From Rhodopseudomonas sp. P2A-2r (GTDB lineage Bacteria > Pseudomonadota > Alphaproteobacteria > Rhizobiales > Xanthobacteraceae): DNA of 64,000 bases. Position numbers and translations under genes: made by a program. The DNA is taken from positions 1,210,001 through 1,274,000 of the forward strand of contig NZ_CP110389.1 in assembly GCF_026015985.1 (NCBI RefSeq), read 5' to 3'. Position 1 is the first letter of the stretch; each line of letters starts with the position of its first letter. The notes beneath the pieces are model-generated. The model was not told where the DNA came from and made no database searches. It saw only the letters and a program-made list of their open reading frames with translations. Of this stretch, positions 16,685-26,257 are shown in pieces.

Positions 16685-16952
16685 GCCAGAAATCGCGGGT
16701 TTGGCTCGGTTTTCGGCTGCTGGAACCCGTATACGGCGGGGCGCGGCGTCGCAAAAATCCATCTGTCATAAAAACGAGAAAAGATCGTCTTAGCCCTTCC
16801 CAAACCGGCTACGCATTGGTACATACCCCTCGCACCGTGGGCTTTGGCCCCGGCAGCCTTCTCAGGAAGCCTCCGGACGGGATCATCGGCGCCTTCAGGC
16901 GTTCGCCGAATTCGTTTCGTTCTCGGTTTTTTGGAAGACGTGCAAGGTTTGG

Positions 16953-17029
<77 letters not shown>

Positions 17030-17055
17030 ACCTTTGTATTGAATTGAATGTCTTG

Positions 17056-17077
17056 ACCCGCCTCTGGCGGGTTTTTT
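17056..17077 (+). terminator. Rho-independent terminator of tRNA-fMet
   Basis: ACCCGCC and GGCGGGT form a stem around TCT, followed immediately by a T-run, 26 bases past the tRNA 3' end. Confidence 0.9.
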
Positions 17078-17558
17078 CATGCCCCGCGGGCTTTGCCCGC
17101 TCCACAGTTCCGCCCTCGTCGTCGCGGCTTTCTCGCGATATCGCTCCGTGGTCCGAAGCCATCCCTGTGGCTGAAGCGGCACCTGCCGTCGACCTATCGA
17201 GCGGCCGGCCACTTCTTCGATCTCGCCGACTATCTTTCGTTTCGCGCCAGTGCGGCGATGCAGGGGATCGCGCCTATCGCCGAAATAGGAATAGAGCGCA
17301 GAATGCGCTTCGCCGCTTTTTCAAATGACTGCCATCAGCGCATTCGTATCGGCGCCGTTCAGAATCTTCTCGCTCATGCGGCCTCGATTGAAACCTTCCT
17401 GGCCTTTCCGGCAGCCTGACGCGCGCTGGGGAACCGGCGCGGAAGGTCGGCAATATGCTCCCCGCCTCGCTCTTGTTGTCGAATTGTCGCGGCTGTCATC
17501 CCAGCTTCAAGACAGTCGGGCACAGATTAACGCCTATTAACCGGCAGGGGCGTTATCA
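17078..17558. other. intergenic region without a recognisable gene
   Basis: Between the tRNA terminator and the phosphate transporter gene I see no conserved protein, RNA or clear repeat. The last 35 bases hold TTAACGCCTATTAACC close to the transporter start, which may be part of its promoter. Confidence 0.5.
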
Positions 17559-19187
17559 ATGACCGATTTCACGATCAACCAAACAGGCGACAACGGCGGG
17601 CTTATAGAGCCGGCATCGCGGCCCAATCTCGACAAGGGGTTCAATCCCCTCACCATGATCCTGTTCTTCGGCATCCTGGCCGCGGGCGCGCTGTTTGTCG
17701 CCTACAGCATCTATGTCGACGTGCAGGCGACCGGTACCCGGGTCACCTCCTATCTGCCCTACCTGTTGCTGTTCGTGGCGCTGCTGATCGCGCTCGGCTT
17801 CGAATTCGTCAATGGTTTCCATGACACCGCCAATGCGGTGGCCACGGTGATCTACACCCACTCGCTGCCGGCCGAATTCGCCGTGATGTGGTCGGGCCTC
17901 TTCAATTTCCTCGGCGTGCTGTTCTCGACCGGCGCCGTCGCCTTCGGCATCGTCGCGCTGCTGCCGGTGGAATTGATCCTGCAGGTCGGCAGCTCCGCCG
18001 GTTTCGCCATGGTGTTCGCGCTGCTGATCGCCGCGATCATCTGGAACCTTGCGACCTGGTATTTCGGCCTGCCGGCCTCCAGCTCGCACACCCTGATCGG
18101 CTCGATCATCGGCGTCGGCGTCGCCAACGCATTGCTGCGCGGTCGTGACGGCACCTCCGGCGTGGACTGGGGCAAGGCCACCGAGATCGGCTACGCGCTG
18201 CTGCTGTCACCGCTGGTCGGCTTCGCCTGCGCCGCCGGCCTGCTGTTGCTGCTGAAGATGATCGTCCGCAATCCCGCGCTCTACGCTGCGCCGGAAGGCA
18301 ACAAGACGCCGCCGCTCTGGATCCGCGGGTTGTTGATCCTGACCTGCACCGGCGTCAGCTTCGCGCACGGCTCCAACGACGGCCAGAAGGGCATGGGTCT
18401 GATCATGCTGGTTCTGATCGGCACCGTGCCGACCGCCTACGCGCTGAACCGCGCGTTGCCGGAATCCCAGGTGCAGCAGTTCCAGGTCAACTCGATTGCC
18501 GCCGCCAAGGTCGTCGCCGCCAAGGGCGCCGGCCACAGCATCATCGGCGATCCCCGCCCGGCGGTGACGCAGTACGTCTCGCAGCACAAGATCGTCGAGG
18601 GCACCTACCCGTCGCTGGCCGTGCTGGTGACCGATATCGGCAACCAGGTCCGTACCTACGGCACGCTTGACAAGGTGCCAGCCGAATCCGTCGGCAATAC
18701 CCGCAACGACATGTACCTCGCGTCAGAAGCGATCCGCTTCCTGATGAAGGACAAGGAAAACGACCTCAGCAAGGATGACGTCGGCGTGCTGAACACCTAC
18801 AAGGGCTCGCTCGACTCCGCGACGAAGTTTATCCCGACCTGGGTGAAGATCGCGGTGGCCATCGCACTTGGGCTGGGCACCATGATCGGCTGGAAGCGGA
18901 TCGTCGTTACCGTCGGCGAGAAGATCGGCAAGTCGCATCTGACCTACGCGCAGGGCGCCTCGGCGGAACTGGTGGCCGCGGCCACCATCGGCGCCGCCGA
19001 CGTGTTCGGCCTGCCGGTCTCGACCACCCATGTGCTGTCTTCCGGCGTCGCCGGCACCATGGCGGCCAACGGCTCGGGCCTGCAGATGGCCACCATCCGC
19101 AACATGCTGGCGGCCTGGGTGCTGACGCTGCCGGCGGCGATCATCCTGTCGGGTGCATTGTACGTGCTGTTCTCGCGCCTGTTCTGA
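17559..19187 (+). CDS. pit: inorganic phosphate transporter (Pit family)
   Basis: A 542-residue polytopic inner-membrane symporter of the PiT family that imports metal-phosphate complexes. The duplicated signature is visible: GFEFVNGFHDTANAVATVIYT in the N-half and SFAHGSNDGQKGMGLI with GLPVSTTHVLSSGVAGTM in the C-half. GLPASSSHTLIGSIIG lies between them. A long hydrophilic loop (about residues 305-420) separates the halves, as in PitA. Two hairpins follow the gene. The next gene is polyphosphate kinase 2, so phosphate uptake and polyphosphate metabolism are adjacent. Confidence 0.95.
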   Translation: MTDFTINQTGDNGGLIEPASRPNLDKGFNPLTMILFFGILAAGALFVAYSIYVDVQATGTRVTSYLPYLLLFVALLIALGFEFVNGFHDTANAVATVIYTHSLPAEFAVMWSGLFNFLGVLFSTGAVAFGIVALLPVELILQVGSSAGFAMVFALLIAAIIWNLATWYFGLPASSSHTLIGSIIGVGVANALLRGRDGTSGVDWGKATEIGYALLLSPLVGFACAAGLLLLLKMIVRNPALYAAPEGNKTPPLWIRGLLILTCTGVSFAHGSNDGQKGMGLIMLVLIGTVPTAYALNRALPESQVQQFQVNSIAAAKVVAAKGAGHSIIGDPRPAVTQYVSQHKIVEGTYPSLAVLVTDIGNQVRTYGTLDKVPAESVGNTRNDMYLASEAIRFLMKDKENDLSKDDVGVLNTYKGSLDSATKFIPTWVKIAVAIALGLGTMIGWKRIVVTVGEKIGKSHLTYAQGASAELVAAATIGAADVFGLPVSTTHVLSSGVAGTMAANGSGLQMATIRNMLAAWVLTLPAAIILSGALYVLFSRLF

Positions 19188-19194
19188 GGCCCTT

Positions 19195-19226
19195 CCCGGT
19201 TCGTCGATTGCCTTCGACGAACCGGG
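19195..19226. terminator. hairpin downstream of pit
   Basis: CCCGGTTCGTCGA pairs perfectly with TCGACGAACCGGG (13 bp, 6-base loop) 8 bases past the stop codon. It lacks a T-run. Confidence 0.6.
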
Positions 19227-19238
19227 CCGACGATGGAA

Positions 19239-19266
19239 GAGAGACCGGACCGCACTCCGGTCTCTC
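19239..19266. terminator. second hairpin between pit and ppk2
   Basis: GAGAGACCGG pairs with CCGGTCTCTC (10 bp, 8-base loop). With the hairpin just upstream it makes a tandem stem-loop likely to separate pit and ppk2 transcription. Confidence 0.55.
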
Positions 19267-19365
19267 ATTCATGTCGAAGCGGGCGCCTGCTTGTCCAGAT
19301 TTTCTCATCGCGTGCCCACGGACCGATTCAGCGGTCCGCTTGCGGACTGCCACCCGGAGCCATCC

Positions 19366-20292
19366 ATGACCGACAAATCCATCGACGCCGATTTTGAAAT
19401 GCAGCAGCGAATTCACGAGGAGATGCGCGATAGCTTCGATGAAGAGCTGGAGCTTGAGATCGACGATGATCGGCTCGATCTGCTGACCAACGAGTTCTCG
19501 GGGCACAGCGCGAAGGAGACGGTCGACAGGCGGGTCTATTTCAAGGAGCTGTTCCGCCTGCAGGGCGAGTTGGTCAAATTGCAGAGCTGGGTGCAGCTTA
19601 ACAAGTTGAAGGTCGTGGTGATTTTCGAGGGGCGCGACTCTGCCGGCAAGGGCGGCGTTATCAAGCGCATCACCCAGCGGCTGAATCCGCGGGTCTGTCG
19701 CGTCGCTGCGCTGCCCGCGCCAAACGAGCGAGAGCGTACACAGTGGTATTTCCAGCGATATGTGTCGCATCTGCCGGCCGGTGGCGAGATCGTACTGTTC
19801 GACCGCAGCTGGTACAATCGCGCCGGCGTTGAGCGCGTGATGGGATTCTGCACCGAGAGCGATGTCGAGGAATTCTTCCGGTCGGTGCCGGAGTTCGAGC
19901 GCATGCTGGTGCGATCGGGGATCGTGCTGATCAAGTACTGGTTTTCCATCACCGACGAGGAACAGCATCTGCGTTTTACCATGCGCATCCACGATCCGTT
20001 GAAACAGTGGAAGCTGAGCCCGATGGACGTCGAGGCACGCAGCCGCTGGGAGCAGTACACCAAGGCGAAGGAAGCGATGCTCGAGCGTTGCCATATCGCG
20101 GAAGCGCCCTGGCATATCGTCCAGGCCGTCGACAAGAAAAAGGCGCGGCTGAATTGCATCGCGCACTTGCTCGAGCAGATTCCCTATAACGACGTGCCGC
20201 ACGACCCGGTGCTGCTGCCGGCGCGCATTCACAATCCGGACTACCATCGCGGTCCGATTCCGCCGGATATGTACGTCGCTGACCGCTACTGA
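19366..20292 (+). CDS. ppk2: polyphosphate kinase 2
   Basis: A 308-residue PPK2-family enzyme that transfers phosphate between polyphosphate and nucleoside diphosphates, usually favouring nucleotide formation. Walker A is GRDSAGKGG (residues 89-97). Walker B/lid is VLFDRSWYNRAGVER with Asp146. The pattern KRITQRLNPRVCRVAALPAP is diagnostic. The acidic N-terminal extension (residues 15-45) is common in class I PPK2. The ATG follows CCCGGAGCCATCC. Confidence 0.94.
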   Translation: MTDKSIDADFEMQQRIHEEMRDSFDEELELEIDDDRLDLLTNEFSGHSAKETVDRRVYFKELFRLQGELVKLQSWVQLNKLKVVVIFEGRDSAGKGGVIKRITQRLNPRVCRVAALPAPNERERTQWYFQRYVSHLPAGGEIVLFDRSWYNRAGVERVMGFCTESDVEEFFRSVPEFERMLVRSGIVLIKYWFSITDEEQHLRFTMRIHDPLKQWKLSPMDVEARSRWEQYTKAKEAMLERCHIAEAPWHIVQAVDKKKARLNCIAHLLEQIPYNDVPHDPVLLPARIHNPDYHRGPIPPDMYVADRY

Positions 20293-20403
20293 GCAGCGAA
20301 CCTGACCGCTTTGGCGCGGCCGTCTCGGCCGTGTCTTCGTTCCTTCGTTTTCGGGCGGTATTGATCGTCGAAAATACTATGGTGTGGCAAGAAGGGGACT
20401 GAA

Positions 20404-20637
20404 ATGGACGGCGAACATACGGAATTGGATGAGCTGCAGGCATCGTACAAGGCCTCGGTGGAGGCATGGATCGCCGCGATCCGGCGCGAGGAAGCGCTGG
20501 CATCGGGGAATCATTCCGTGACCGAGATCGATCTGTGGGAGAAGGCGCATTTCGAGGAAGACGAGACGCGCAATGCCGTGCTGGCTGCCAAGGAAAAATA
20601 CGAAGACGCATTGCGCGCCAAGTTTTTCGGATTCTAA
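20404..20637 (+). CDS. small conserved hypothetical protein
   Basis: A 77-residue helical, acidic protein (LDELQASYKASVEAWIAAIR, then a DLWEKAHFEEDETRNAVL helix) ending KFFGF. No domain is recognised. It is preceded by AAGAAGGGGACTGAA, a clear ribosome site, and followed by a strong terminator, supporting a real transcription unit. Confidence 0.7.
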   Translation: MDGEHTELDELQASYKASVEAWIAAIRREEALASGNHSVTEIDLWEKAHFEEDETRNAVLAAKEKYEDALRAKFFGF

Positions 20638-20653
20638 CGCGCTGCATAGTCAG

Positions 20654-20674
20654 GGGCGCCGCATTGCGGCGCCC
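20654..20674. terminator. terminator between the small hypothetical and patatin genes
   Basis: GGGCGCCGC pairs with GCGGCGCCC around ATT, then TTCTGCTTT follows. It lies between two convergent genes and may serve both. Confidence 0.85.
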
Positions 20675-20689
20675 TTCTGCTTTAGCGGG

Positions 20690-21850
20690 TCAGTAGTCGC
20701 GTTCGCGATGAACATCGTGCACTACGATGCCCATGCCTTGTTCGGGCAATTCGAGCCAGTCGCGTCGCTTCAGCGTCCGGCGGGTATCGTCCAGGCCGCT
20801 TTGCCAGTGCTCGCGCATCGAGGTCGCCGAGAATTCATGATCCTTGGAGTCGTTCTCATAGGCCTTCTGCTGATAGATGATTTGCAGGATGGTGATTTCC
20901 GGGAGGTCTGCCAATCGGTCGCGCAAATCGCGCTCATGCGCGCTGAGCTGGCCGTCCGGAATTTTTTGCAGCGCCTTGTAGAGATCGGCCTTCAGATTGT
21001 TCATCTGCTTGTAGACGTCGGTATTGTGCCGGGTGCGGGATGAATAGACGATGTCCTTGTGCCGTGCCAGAACCTCCTGGATATCGCGCGGGAGCATGCC
21101 GCGTGCGCTGAACAGGTCGACCTGGAATACCAGGGAGTTCAGTTTGTCATCCTGGTCCAGCAAATGCTGCAGCGGCGTGTTGGAGACGATTCCGCCATCC
21201 CAGAAATGATCGGTGCCGATCTTTACCATCGGCAAGGCAGGCGGCAATGCGCCGCTGGCCATCACATGTTCGGGCCCGATCACCTCGTTCTTGTTGTCGA
21301 AGTAGAGGAAATTGCCGCTGAGCACATTCACCGCGCCGACGGCGAAATGAACTTTACGCGAGTTGATGAGATCGAAGTCGACGAGCTCGAGCAACGTCTC
21401 ACGCAGCGGTCCGGTATCGTAGTAGCTGGTCGCGGACTTTGCGCCCGCGGGGCTGAGCCACGGACCGACCTCATGCGGCTTGAAGAAGCCAGGCTGCCCC
21501 AGCGTCGTCGTCATGAACGAACTCGCCATGTTGCGCGCCTTGCGGTAGATGTCGCCGTCCGGCGTGTAGTGCCAGACCTTTCGCGCCGTGATGCGTTCCC
21601 AGAACGTCTGCAGCCTTTCGAGGCGCAGGGCCGGCGGGTTGCCTGCGATGATCGCAGAATTGATAGCTCCAATGGAGACGCCGCATACCCAGTCGGGCTC
21701 CATGCCGGCCTCGTGCAGCGCCTGATAGACGCCCGCCTGATAGGCGCCGAGCGCTCCGCCGCCCTGCAGCACAAGCGCCACGCGGTCGCAACGCTCGGGT
21801 CGCCAGCCGGTGACGGCGTCAACTTCTGTATCCGGTGTTCGTGCGTCCAT
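20690..21850 (-). CDS. patatin-like phospholipase with DUF3734 C-terminus
   Basis: A 386-residue patatin-fold lipid acyl hydrolase. The oxyanion loop is VLQGGGALGAYQAGVYQAL. The nucleophile is Ser59 in CGVSIGAINS, and the catalytic Asp is in HFWDGGIVSNTP. The C-terminal 110 residues match the DUF3734 region (YKQMNNLKADLYKAL). In this bacterial group the gene regularly neighbours 3-hydroxybutyrate dehydrogenase and acetoacetate decarboxylase, as here (divergent). That suggests a role tied to poly-3-hydroxybutyrate turnover. The ATG beginning MDARTPD is chosen because upstream codons are unconserved. Confidence 0.9.
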   Translation of the reverse strand: MDARTPDTEVDAVTGWRPERCDRVALVLQGGGALGAYQAGVYQALHEAGMEPDWVCGVSIGAINSAIIAGNPPALRLERLQTFWERITARKVWHYTPDGDIYRKARNMASSFMTTTLGQPGFFKPHEVGPWLSPAGAKSATSYYDTGPLRETLLELVDFDLINSRKVHFAVGAVNVLSGNFLYFDNKNEVIGPEHVMASGALPPALPMVKIGTDHFWDGGIVSNTPLQHLLDQDDKLNSLVFQVDLFSARGMLPRDIQEVLARHKDIVYSSRTRHNTDVYKQMNNLKADLYKALQKIPDGQLSAHERDLRDRLADLPEITILQIIYQQKAYENDSKDHEFSATSMREHWQSGLDDTRRTLKRRDWLELPEQGMGIVVHDVHRERDY

Positions 21851-22059
21851 GGTGATCCCTCGCTGCCATATTGATCGATGCCGGAGCACTACAATTCGGC
21901 GGCGATGACACGGTCGTGACAGGGCAGGGCGGTGATGCCGCATTGGCGAACGGCAGCTCGCTGCGTGTCATGCATCTGATGGAAATGTCTCATATCGGTG
22001 TCAAACGTCCTCGATACCAGTTGATCGAAATTGTCCTGCATTTCATTTGAGGTTTTGCC

Positions 22060-22842
22060 ATGCTGTCCGGAAAATCCGCCATCGTCACCGGTTCGACCAG
22101 CGGTATCGGACTTGGCATCGCGCGTGGTCTTGCAGCAAACGGCGTCAACGTCATGTTGAACGGCTTCGGCGACGCAGCCGAGATCGAAGCGATTCGTAGC
22201 GAGATGGCCAACGGCCACAATATCAAGGTGCTCTACAGCGGCGCCGATATGTCGGACGACACGGCGATCGGCGAGATGGTCGCGCATGCCGAGCAAGAGT
22301 TCGGCGGCGTCGATATCCTGGTCAACAATGCCGGCATTCAATACGTCGCGCCGATCGAGGAGTTTCCGGTCGAGAAATGGAATGCCATTCTCGCGATCAA
22401 CCTGTCGAGCGCGTTTCACACCACGCGCTGCGCCATTCCGGGCATGAAGAAGAAGTCCTGGGGGCGGATTGTCAACATCGCCTCGGCGCATGCCTTGGTG
22501 GCGTCGCCATTCAAGTCGGCCTATGTCGCGGCGAAGCACGGCATTGCCGGCCTGACCAAGACCGCGGCGCTGGAACTGGCCGAGCACGGCATCACTGTCA
22601 ATGCGGTGTGCCCGGGCTACGTCATGACGCCGCTGGTCGAGAAGCAGATCCCCGAACAGGCCAAGGCGCGCGGCATCACCGAACAGCAGGTCATCACAGA
22701 CGTGCTGCTCGCGGCACAACCGACCAAACGCTTTGTCACGGTCGAAGAACTGTCCGCTCTCGTCAATTTTCTCTGTACCGATGGCGCCCGCTCCATCACC
22801 GGCACGACAGTGCCCGTCGATGGTGGCTGGACCGCTCACTGA
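22060..22842 (+). CDS. bdhA: 3-hydroxybutyrate dehydrogenase
   Basis: A 260-residue SDR that oxidises D-3-hydroxybutyrate to acetoacetate with NAD+. The cofactor motif is TGSTSGIGLGIA. The catalytic residues are Ser142, Tyr155 and Lys159 (YVAAKHG). The diagnostic C-terminal part includes VCPGYVMTPLVEKQIPEQAK and the AAQPTKRFVTVEEL stretch. The acetoacetate decarboxylase gene begins 16 bp downstream, so the two encode consecutive steps from hydroxybutyrate to acetone. Confidence 0.93.
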   Translation: MLSGKSAIVTGSTSGIGLGIARGLAANGVNVMLNGFGDAAEIEAIRSEMANGHNIKVLYSGADMSDDTAIGEMVAHAEQEFGGVDILVNNAGIQYVAPIEEFPVEKWNAILAINLSSAFHTTRCAIPGMKKKSWGRIVNIASAHALVASPFKSAYVAAKHGIAGLTKTAALELAEHGITVNAVCPGYVMTPLVEKQIPEQAKARGITEQQVITDVLLAAQPTKRFVTVEELSALVNFLCTDGARSITGTTVPVDGGWTAH

Positions 22843-22858
22843 ACAAAGGAATTCCCCG

Positions 22859-23632
22859 ATGCGCAAGCAAGACATCCTTCGGCTGCCGTCGATGCCGATG
22901 GCCGGTCCGAGCTATCCCGCCGGGCCCTATCGCTTCGTGAACCGGGAGTTCCTGGTCATCACCTATGAGACCGATCCGGAACTGATCCGCATGGGATTGC
23001 CGGAACCGCTGGAGCCGATCGAGCAGCCGATCGTGCACTACGAGTGGATCAAGATGCCCGACAGCTCCGGCTTCGGCAGCTACACCGAATCCGGCCTGGT
23101 GATCCCGGCGCGGTTCAAGGGCGAGGATGTCAACTTCGTCTCGCAGATGTATCTCGATGACGATCCGCCGATCGCCGCGGGCCGCGAGATCTGGGGCTTT
23201 CCGAAGAAATACGCCCATCCCAAGCTGGAGATCGTCAAGGACACGCTGACCGGCACGCTGGAATATGCCGGGCAGCAGGTCGCCATGGGGACCATGGCTT
23301 ACAAGCACGGCGCAATGGCCGGCAACGGCGAGGCAACCCTTGCCACGCTGTCGAAGACCCAGATCAATCTGAAGTTGATCCCCGGCGTCGATGGCAGCGC
23401 CGAGGTCTGCCAGCTGGTGGCGATCAATCTGGTCGACATCACGGTGAAGGGCTCCTGGTTCGGCCCCGGCCGGCTGCATCTCGTGCCGCATGTCAACGCA
23501 CCGGTCGCGGATTTTCCCGTGCGCCAGGTGATCGGGGCGCATCACTTCGTCGCCGACCTGACGCTGCCCTATGGCCGCGTGGTTCATGACTACAACAAGG
23601 AAAGTGCGACGCTCGCCGAAGCCGCTGAATAG
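22859..23632 (+). CDS. adc: acetoacetate decarboxylase
   Basis: A 257-residue enzyme converting acetoacetate to acetone and CO2. The Schiff-base lysine pair Lys116-Lys117 lies in GREIWGFPKKYAHPK. Flanking family blocks such as YEWIKMPDSSGFGSYTESG are present. Start ATG follows AAAGGAATTCCCCG. It is co-directional with bdhA, so both are probably one operon. Confidence 0.93.
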   Translation: MRKQDILRLPSMPMAGPSYPAGPYRFVNREFLVITYETDPELIRMGLPEPLEPIEQPIVHYEWIKMPDSSGFGSYTESGLVIPARFKGEDVNFVSQMYLDDDPPIAAGREIWGFPKKYAHPKLEIVKDTLTGTLEYAGQQVAMGTMAYKHGAMAGNGEATLATLSKTQINLKLIPGVDGSAEVCQLVAINLVDITVKGSWFGPGRLHLVPHVNAPVADFPVRQVIGAHHFVADLTLPYGRVVHDYNKESATLAEAAE

Positions 23633-23744
23633 TTCCGGCTGACATGTCCCTGTAACGGAAATGTCATTTCATGTCTGTGCCGCGCCGAGGTCGGCGCTGG
23701 CATCGGGTCGTTGCGCCCGCTGAGGGCAGGCGTCGTCATGTGGC

Positions 23745-24794
23745 GTGGAAAGTACTGGGTGTCTTGTGTCGACTGACCTCTCGTTTTCGGCAATGCTTGT
23801 GCCTGACGCTTCCGCGATGGCAGTCATCCCCGGCCTGATCTGGGCGTTCCGCATTCATCCGGACGGCCGACCGGAGCAGCTCGCGATCGATGCGCCGATC
23901 GATATCGCGCATGGCGATCTGCTATGGCTGCACTTCAACCTCACCGATTCGCGCGCGCTGCAATGGCTGACGCAGGCCGATCTGCGTGTGCCGGCACAGG
24001 CGCGCGCGCTGCTGCTTTCGAAGGATACATATCAGCAGTTGCACGCCACCGATGACAGCGTCCATGGTGTGATTTCCGATCTGCTGCGGGATATTGACGA
24101 CACCACAGAAGAGACCGGCTACCTGCGCTTCGTGATGACCGAGCGCCTTCTGGTTAGCGGTCGCCATCACGCGCTGTGCGCGGTTGACGCTACCCGCCGC
24201 TTGCTCGAAGGCGGCCACCGCGTCGACGGTATGGCATCGCTGCTCGAAGCCATCGTGGAGAACGTCGCGGCAACCATGGACCGCGTCGCCGACCGCATCG
24301 CGGTGGCTCTCGACGAGATCGAGGAGCAGATCCTGTCGGACAATTCCAAAGATATGCTGCAGCGGCTCGGCCGGCTGCGCCGCACCTGCGTGCGGCTGCA
24401 TCGCCAACTGTCCGGGCTGCGCGTCGTATTCCACCGGCTGGAGCAAAAGGGCGCCAGCGAGCTCAAGCCGCTGCTGCAGCTTCGCGCCGGCAAACTGGCG
24501 CAACGCCTGGACTCGCTCGACCATCGCATTGTCGAAATGCGCGAACGCAGCCGGCTCTTGCAGGAAGAGCTGCATCTGCAGATCGAGGAGCAGGGCAATG
24601 AAAGTCTGCGCGTGCTGTCGGTGCTGACCTCCCTGTTGCTGCCGCCGACATTGATCACAGGCATTTTCGGAATGAACACCAAGGGTCTGCCGTTCACCGA
24701 CAATGAGAGCGCCTTCCTGTGGGCCGCCGTGTTGCTCGTGCTGTCGTCGGCATCGGCCTATTTCGTCATGAAGCGCCTTGGCCTGATCAGGTAA
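23745..24794 (+). CDS. CorA-like zinc/magnesium transporter (ZntB type)
   Basis: About 349 residues of the CorA metal-ion transporter superfamily. A large cytoplasmic helical domain has LLWLHFNLTDSRALQWL and long coiled helices through residues 170-290. Two C-terminal membrane spans follow, separated by the selectivity motif GMNTKGLPF. That variant (GMN followed by a ZntB-like loop) suggests zinc transport; magnesium remains possible. Start is uncertain: GTG codons at 23745 and 23766 and an ATG further in are all open, and none has a strong ribosome site. Confidence 0.87.
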   Translation: MESTGCLVSTDLSFSAMLVPDASAMAVIPGLIWAFRIHPDGRPEQLAIDAPIDIAHGDLLWLHFNLTDSRALQWLTQADLRVPAQARALLLSKDTYQQLHATDDSVHGVISDLLRDIDDTTEETGYLRFVMTERLLVSGRHHALCAVDATRRLLEGGHRVDGMASLLEAIVENVAATMDRVADRIAVALDEIEEQILSDNSKDMLQRLGRLRRTCVRLHRQLSGLRVVFHRLEQKGASELKPLLQLRAGKLAQRLDSLDHRIVEMRERSRLLQEELHLQIEEQGNESLRVLSVLTSLLLPPTLITGIFGMNTKGLPFTDNESAFLWAAVLLVLSSASAYFVMKRLGLIR

Positions 24795-24800
24795 TCGTCC

Positions 24801-26168
24801 ATGCCGACACGATGGACAGGCAGGGTGCGCGCGGCGGCGATCGGGGCGATGTGGCTCATTTTTGCAGTCGCTGATGTTGCTCCGGCGCGCGCCTCAGAGG
24901 TCGTTGCGAACGCCGACATTGCCACCAGGGACGCCCGACAGATCCTCGCCGACTGGGGCATCGCCTTTTCCGCGACCTATATCGGCGAAACCCTCGGTGA
25001 CGCCTCCGGCGGCCTTCGCCGCGGCGCAATCTATGCAGGGCGGCTCGATCTGGGCACCGACGTCGATCTCGAGCGACTGGTGGGGTGGAGCGGCGCGACC
25101 TTCCACGCCAACGTCTATCAGATCCATGGCGGCGGCCTGTCGCGCGACTATGTCGGCAACCTGATGCTGATGAGCGGCATCGAGGCGTTGCCGGCGACGC
25201 GGCTCTACGAGATGTGGATCGAGCAGTCGCTGCTGGGCGGCCGGCTGATGATCAAGGTCGGCCAGCAGCCCTCGGACCTCGAATTCATCGACAGCAAGTA
25301 CGACGACATCTTCGTCAATTCCGCGCTGGGCTGGCCGGGTATTACCGGGGTGATCCTGCCGAGCGGCGGGCCTTCGCCGCCGCTGGCAGTGCCGGGCATT
25401 CGCATCAAGGCGCAACTATCCGAGCGCATCACCGCCTATTTCGCGGTGTTCGACGGCGATGCAGCGCCGCCAGGCCCCGAAGACCCGCAGATCAAGAATC
25501 CGCACGGGTTGCTGTTTCGCGTCAACGATCCGCCGTGGTTCATCGGCCAGCTCAAATACGGCTTCGAACTCGGGGCGGATGCGCTGCCGGGATCGATCAC
25601 CGGTGGGGCCTGGTATCACATGGGGACGTTCGACGATCTGCACCTGACGGCGCAGGGTCTGTCCCTCGCGGATCCCGATGGATCGGGCGAGCCGGCCATC
25701 CGACGACGCAACCAGGGGATCTTCGCGGTCTATGAGCAGAAGCTGGCGCATAGCGCGCTCGATCCGCAGAAGGGCATCGGGCTGTTCGCGCGGGCGTCGG
25801 TCAGCCCGTCGGATCGCAATCTGGTCAGCATCTATCTCGATGGCGGCATCCAGTTCACCGGTTTCAGCGAGAGCAGGCCGAACGACAAGATCGGCCTGGC
25901 GATGACTTATGCGCGCATGTCCGATGGCGCGCGTCAGCTCGATCGCGACTTGCAGCAGTTCACCGGGATCGCCACTCCGGTTCGCGACTTCGAGGCCATC
26001 GTCGAAATGACCTATCTCGCGGAGGTCAAGACCGGTGTTTCGATTCAGCCGCTGTTTCAATACGTCATGCACCCCGCCGGCGGAGCGGTCGATCCGAACG
26101 ATCCCTCGCAGACCCGGCGCATCCGAGACGCCGCGGTGTTCGGCGTCCGGACGACAATCAATTTCTAG
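24801..26168 (+). CDS. carbohydrate-selective porin, OprB family
   Basis: A 455-residue outer-membrane protein with a signal peptide cleaved near PARASEV. The beta-rich body matches OprB: FSATYIGETLGDASGGLRRG early, YEMWIEQSLLGGRLMIKVGQ, then GITGVILPSGGPS. It ends in Phe (RTTINF), the signal for outer-membrane assembly. The gene begins 6 bases after the CorA-like gene, so the two are likely co-transcribed. An IS630 element is inserted exactly at the stop codon: the target TA supplies the first two bases and the element's first G completes TAG. Confidence 0.9.
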   Translation: MPTRWTGRVRAAAIGAMWLIFAVADVAPARASEVVANADIATRDARQILADWGIAFSATYIGETLGDASGGLRRGAIYAGRLDLGTDVDLERLVGWSGATFHANVYQIHGGGLSRDYVGNLMLMSGIEALPATRLYEMWIEQSLLGGRLMIKVGQQPSDLEFIDSKYDDIFVNSALGWPGITGVILPSGGPSPPLAVPGIRIKAQLSERITAYFAVFDGDAAPPGPEDPQIKNPHGLLFRVNDPPWFIGQLKYGFELGADALPGSITGGAWYHMGTFDDLHLTAQGLSLADPDGSGEPAIRRRNQGIFAVYEQKLAHSALDPQKGIGLFARASVSPSDRNLVSIYLDGGIQFTGFSESRPNDKIGLAMTYARMSDGARQLDRDLQQFTGIATPVRDFEAIVEMTYLAEVKTGVSIQPLFQYVMHPAGGAVDPNDPSQTRRIRDAAVFGVRTTINF

Positions 26169-26257
26169 AGCGGGATGAATTGATCCTGAATCGGTCAGGG
26201 ATTCCCAAATCAGGGCAATTCTGATTCAACATGCTGACTGGAGGGAGGCCAGCATGG

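Noticed and set aside
17527..17542. TTAACGCCTATTAACC before pit as a CtrA or Pho box
   Set aside because: Spacing between the TTAA halves is one base short for CtrA and it does not match the Pho box.
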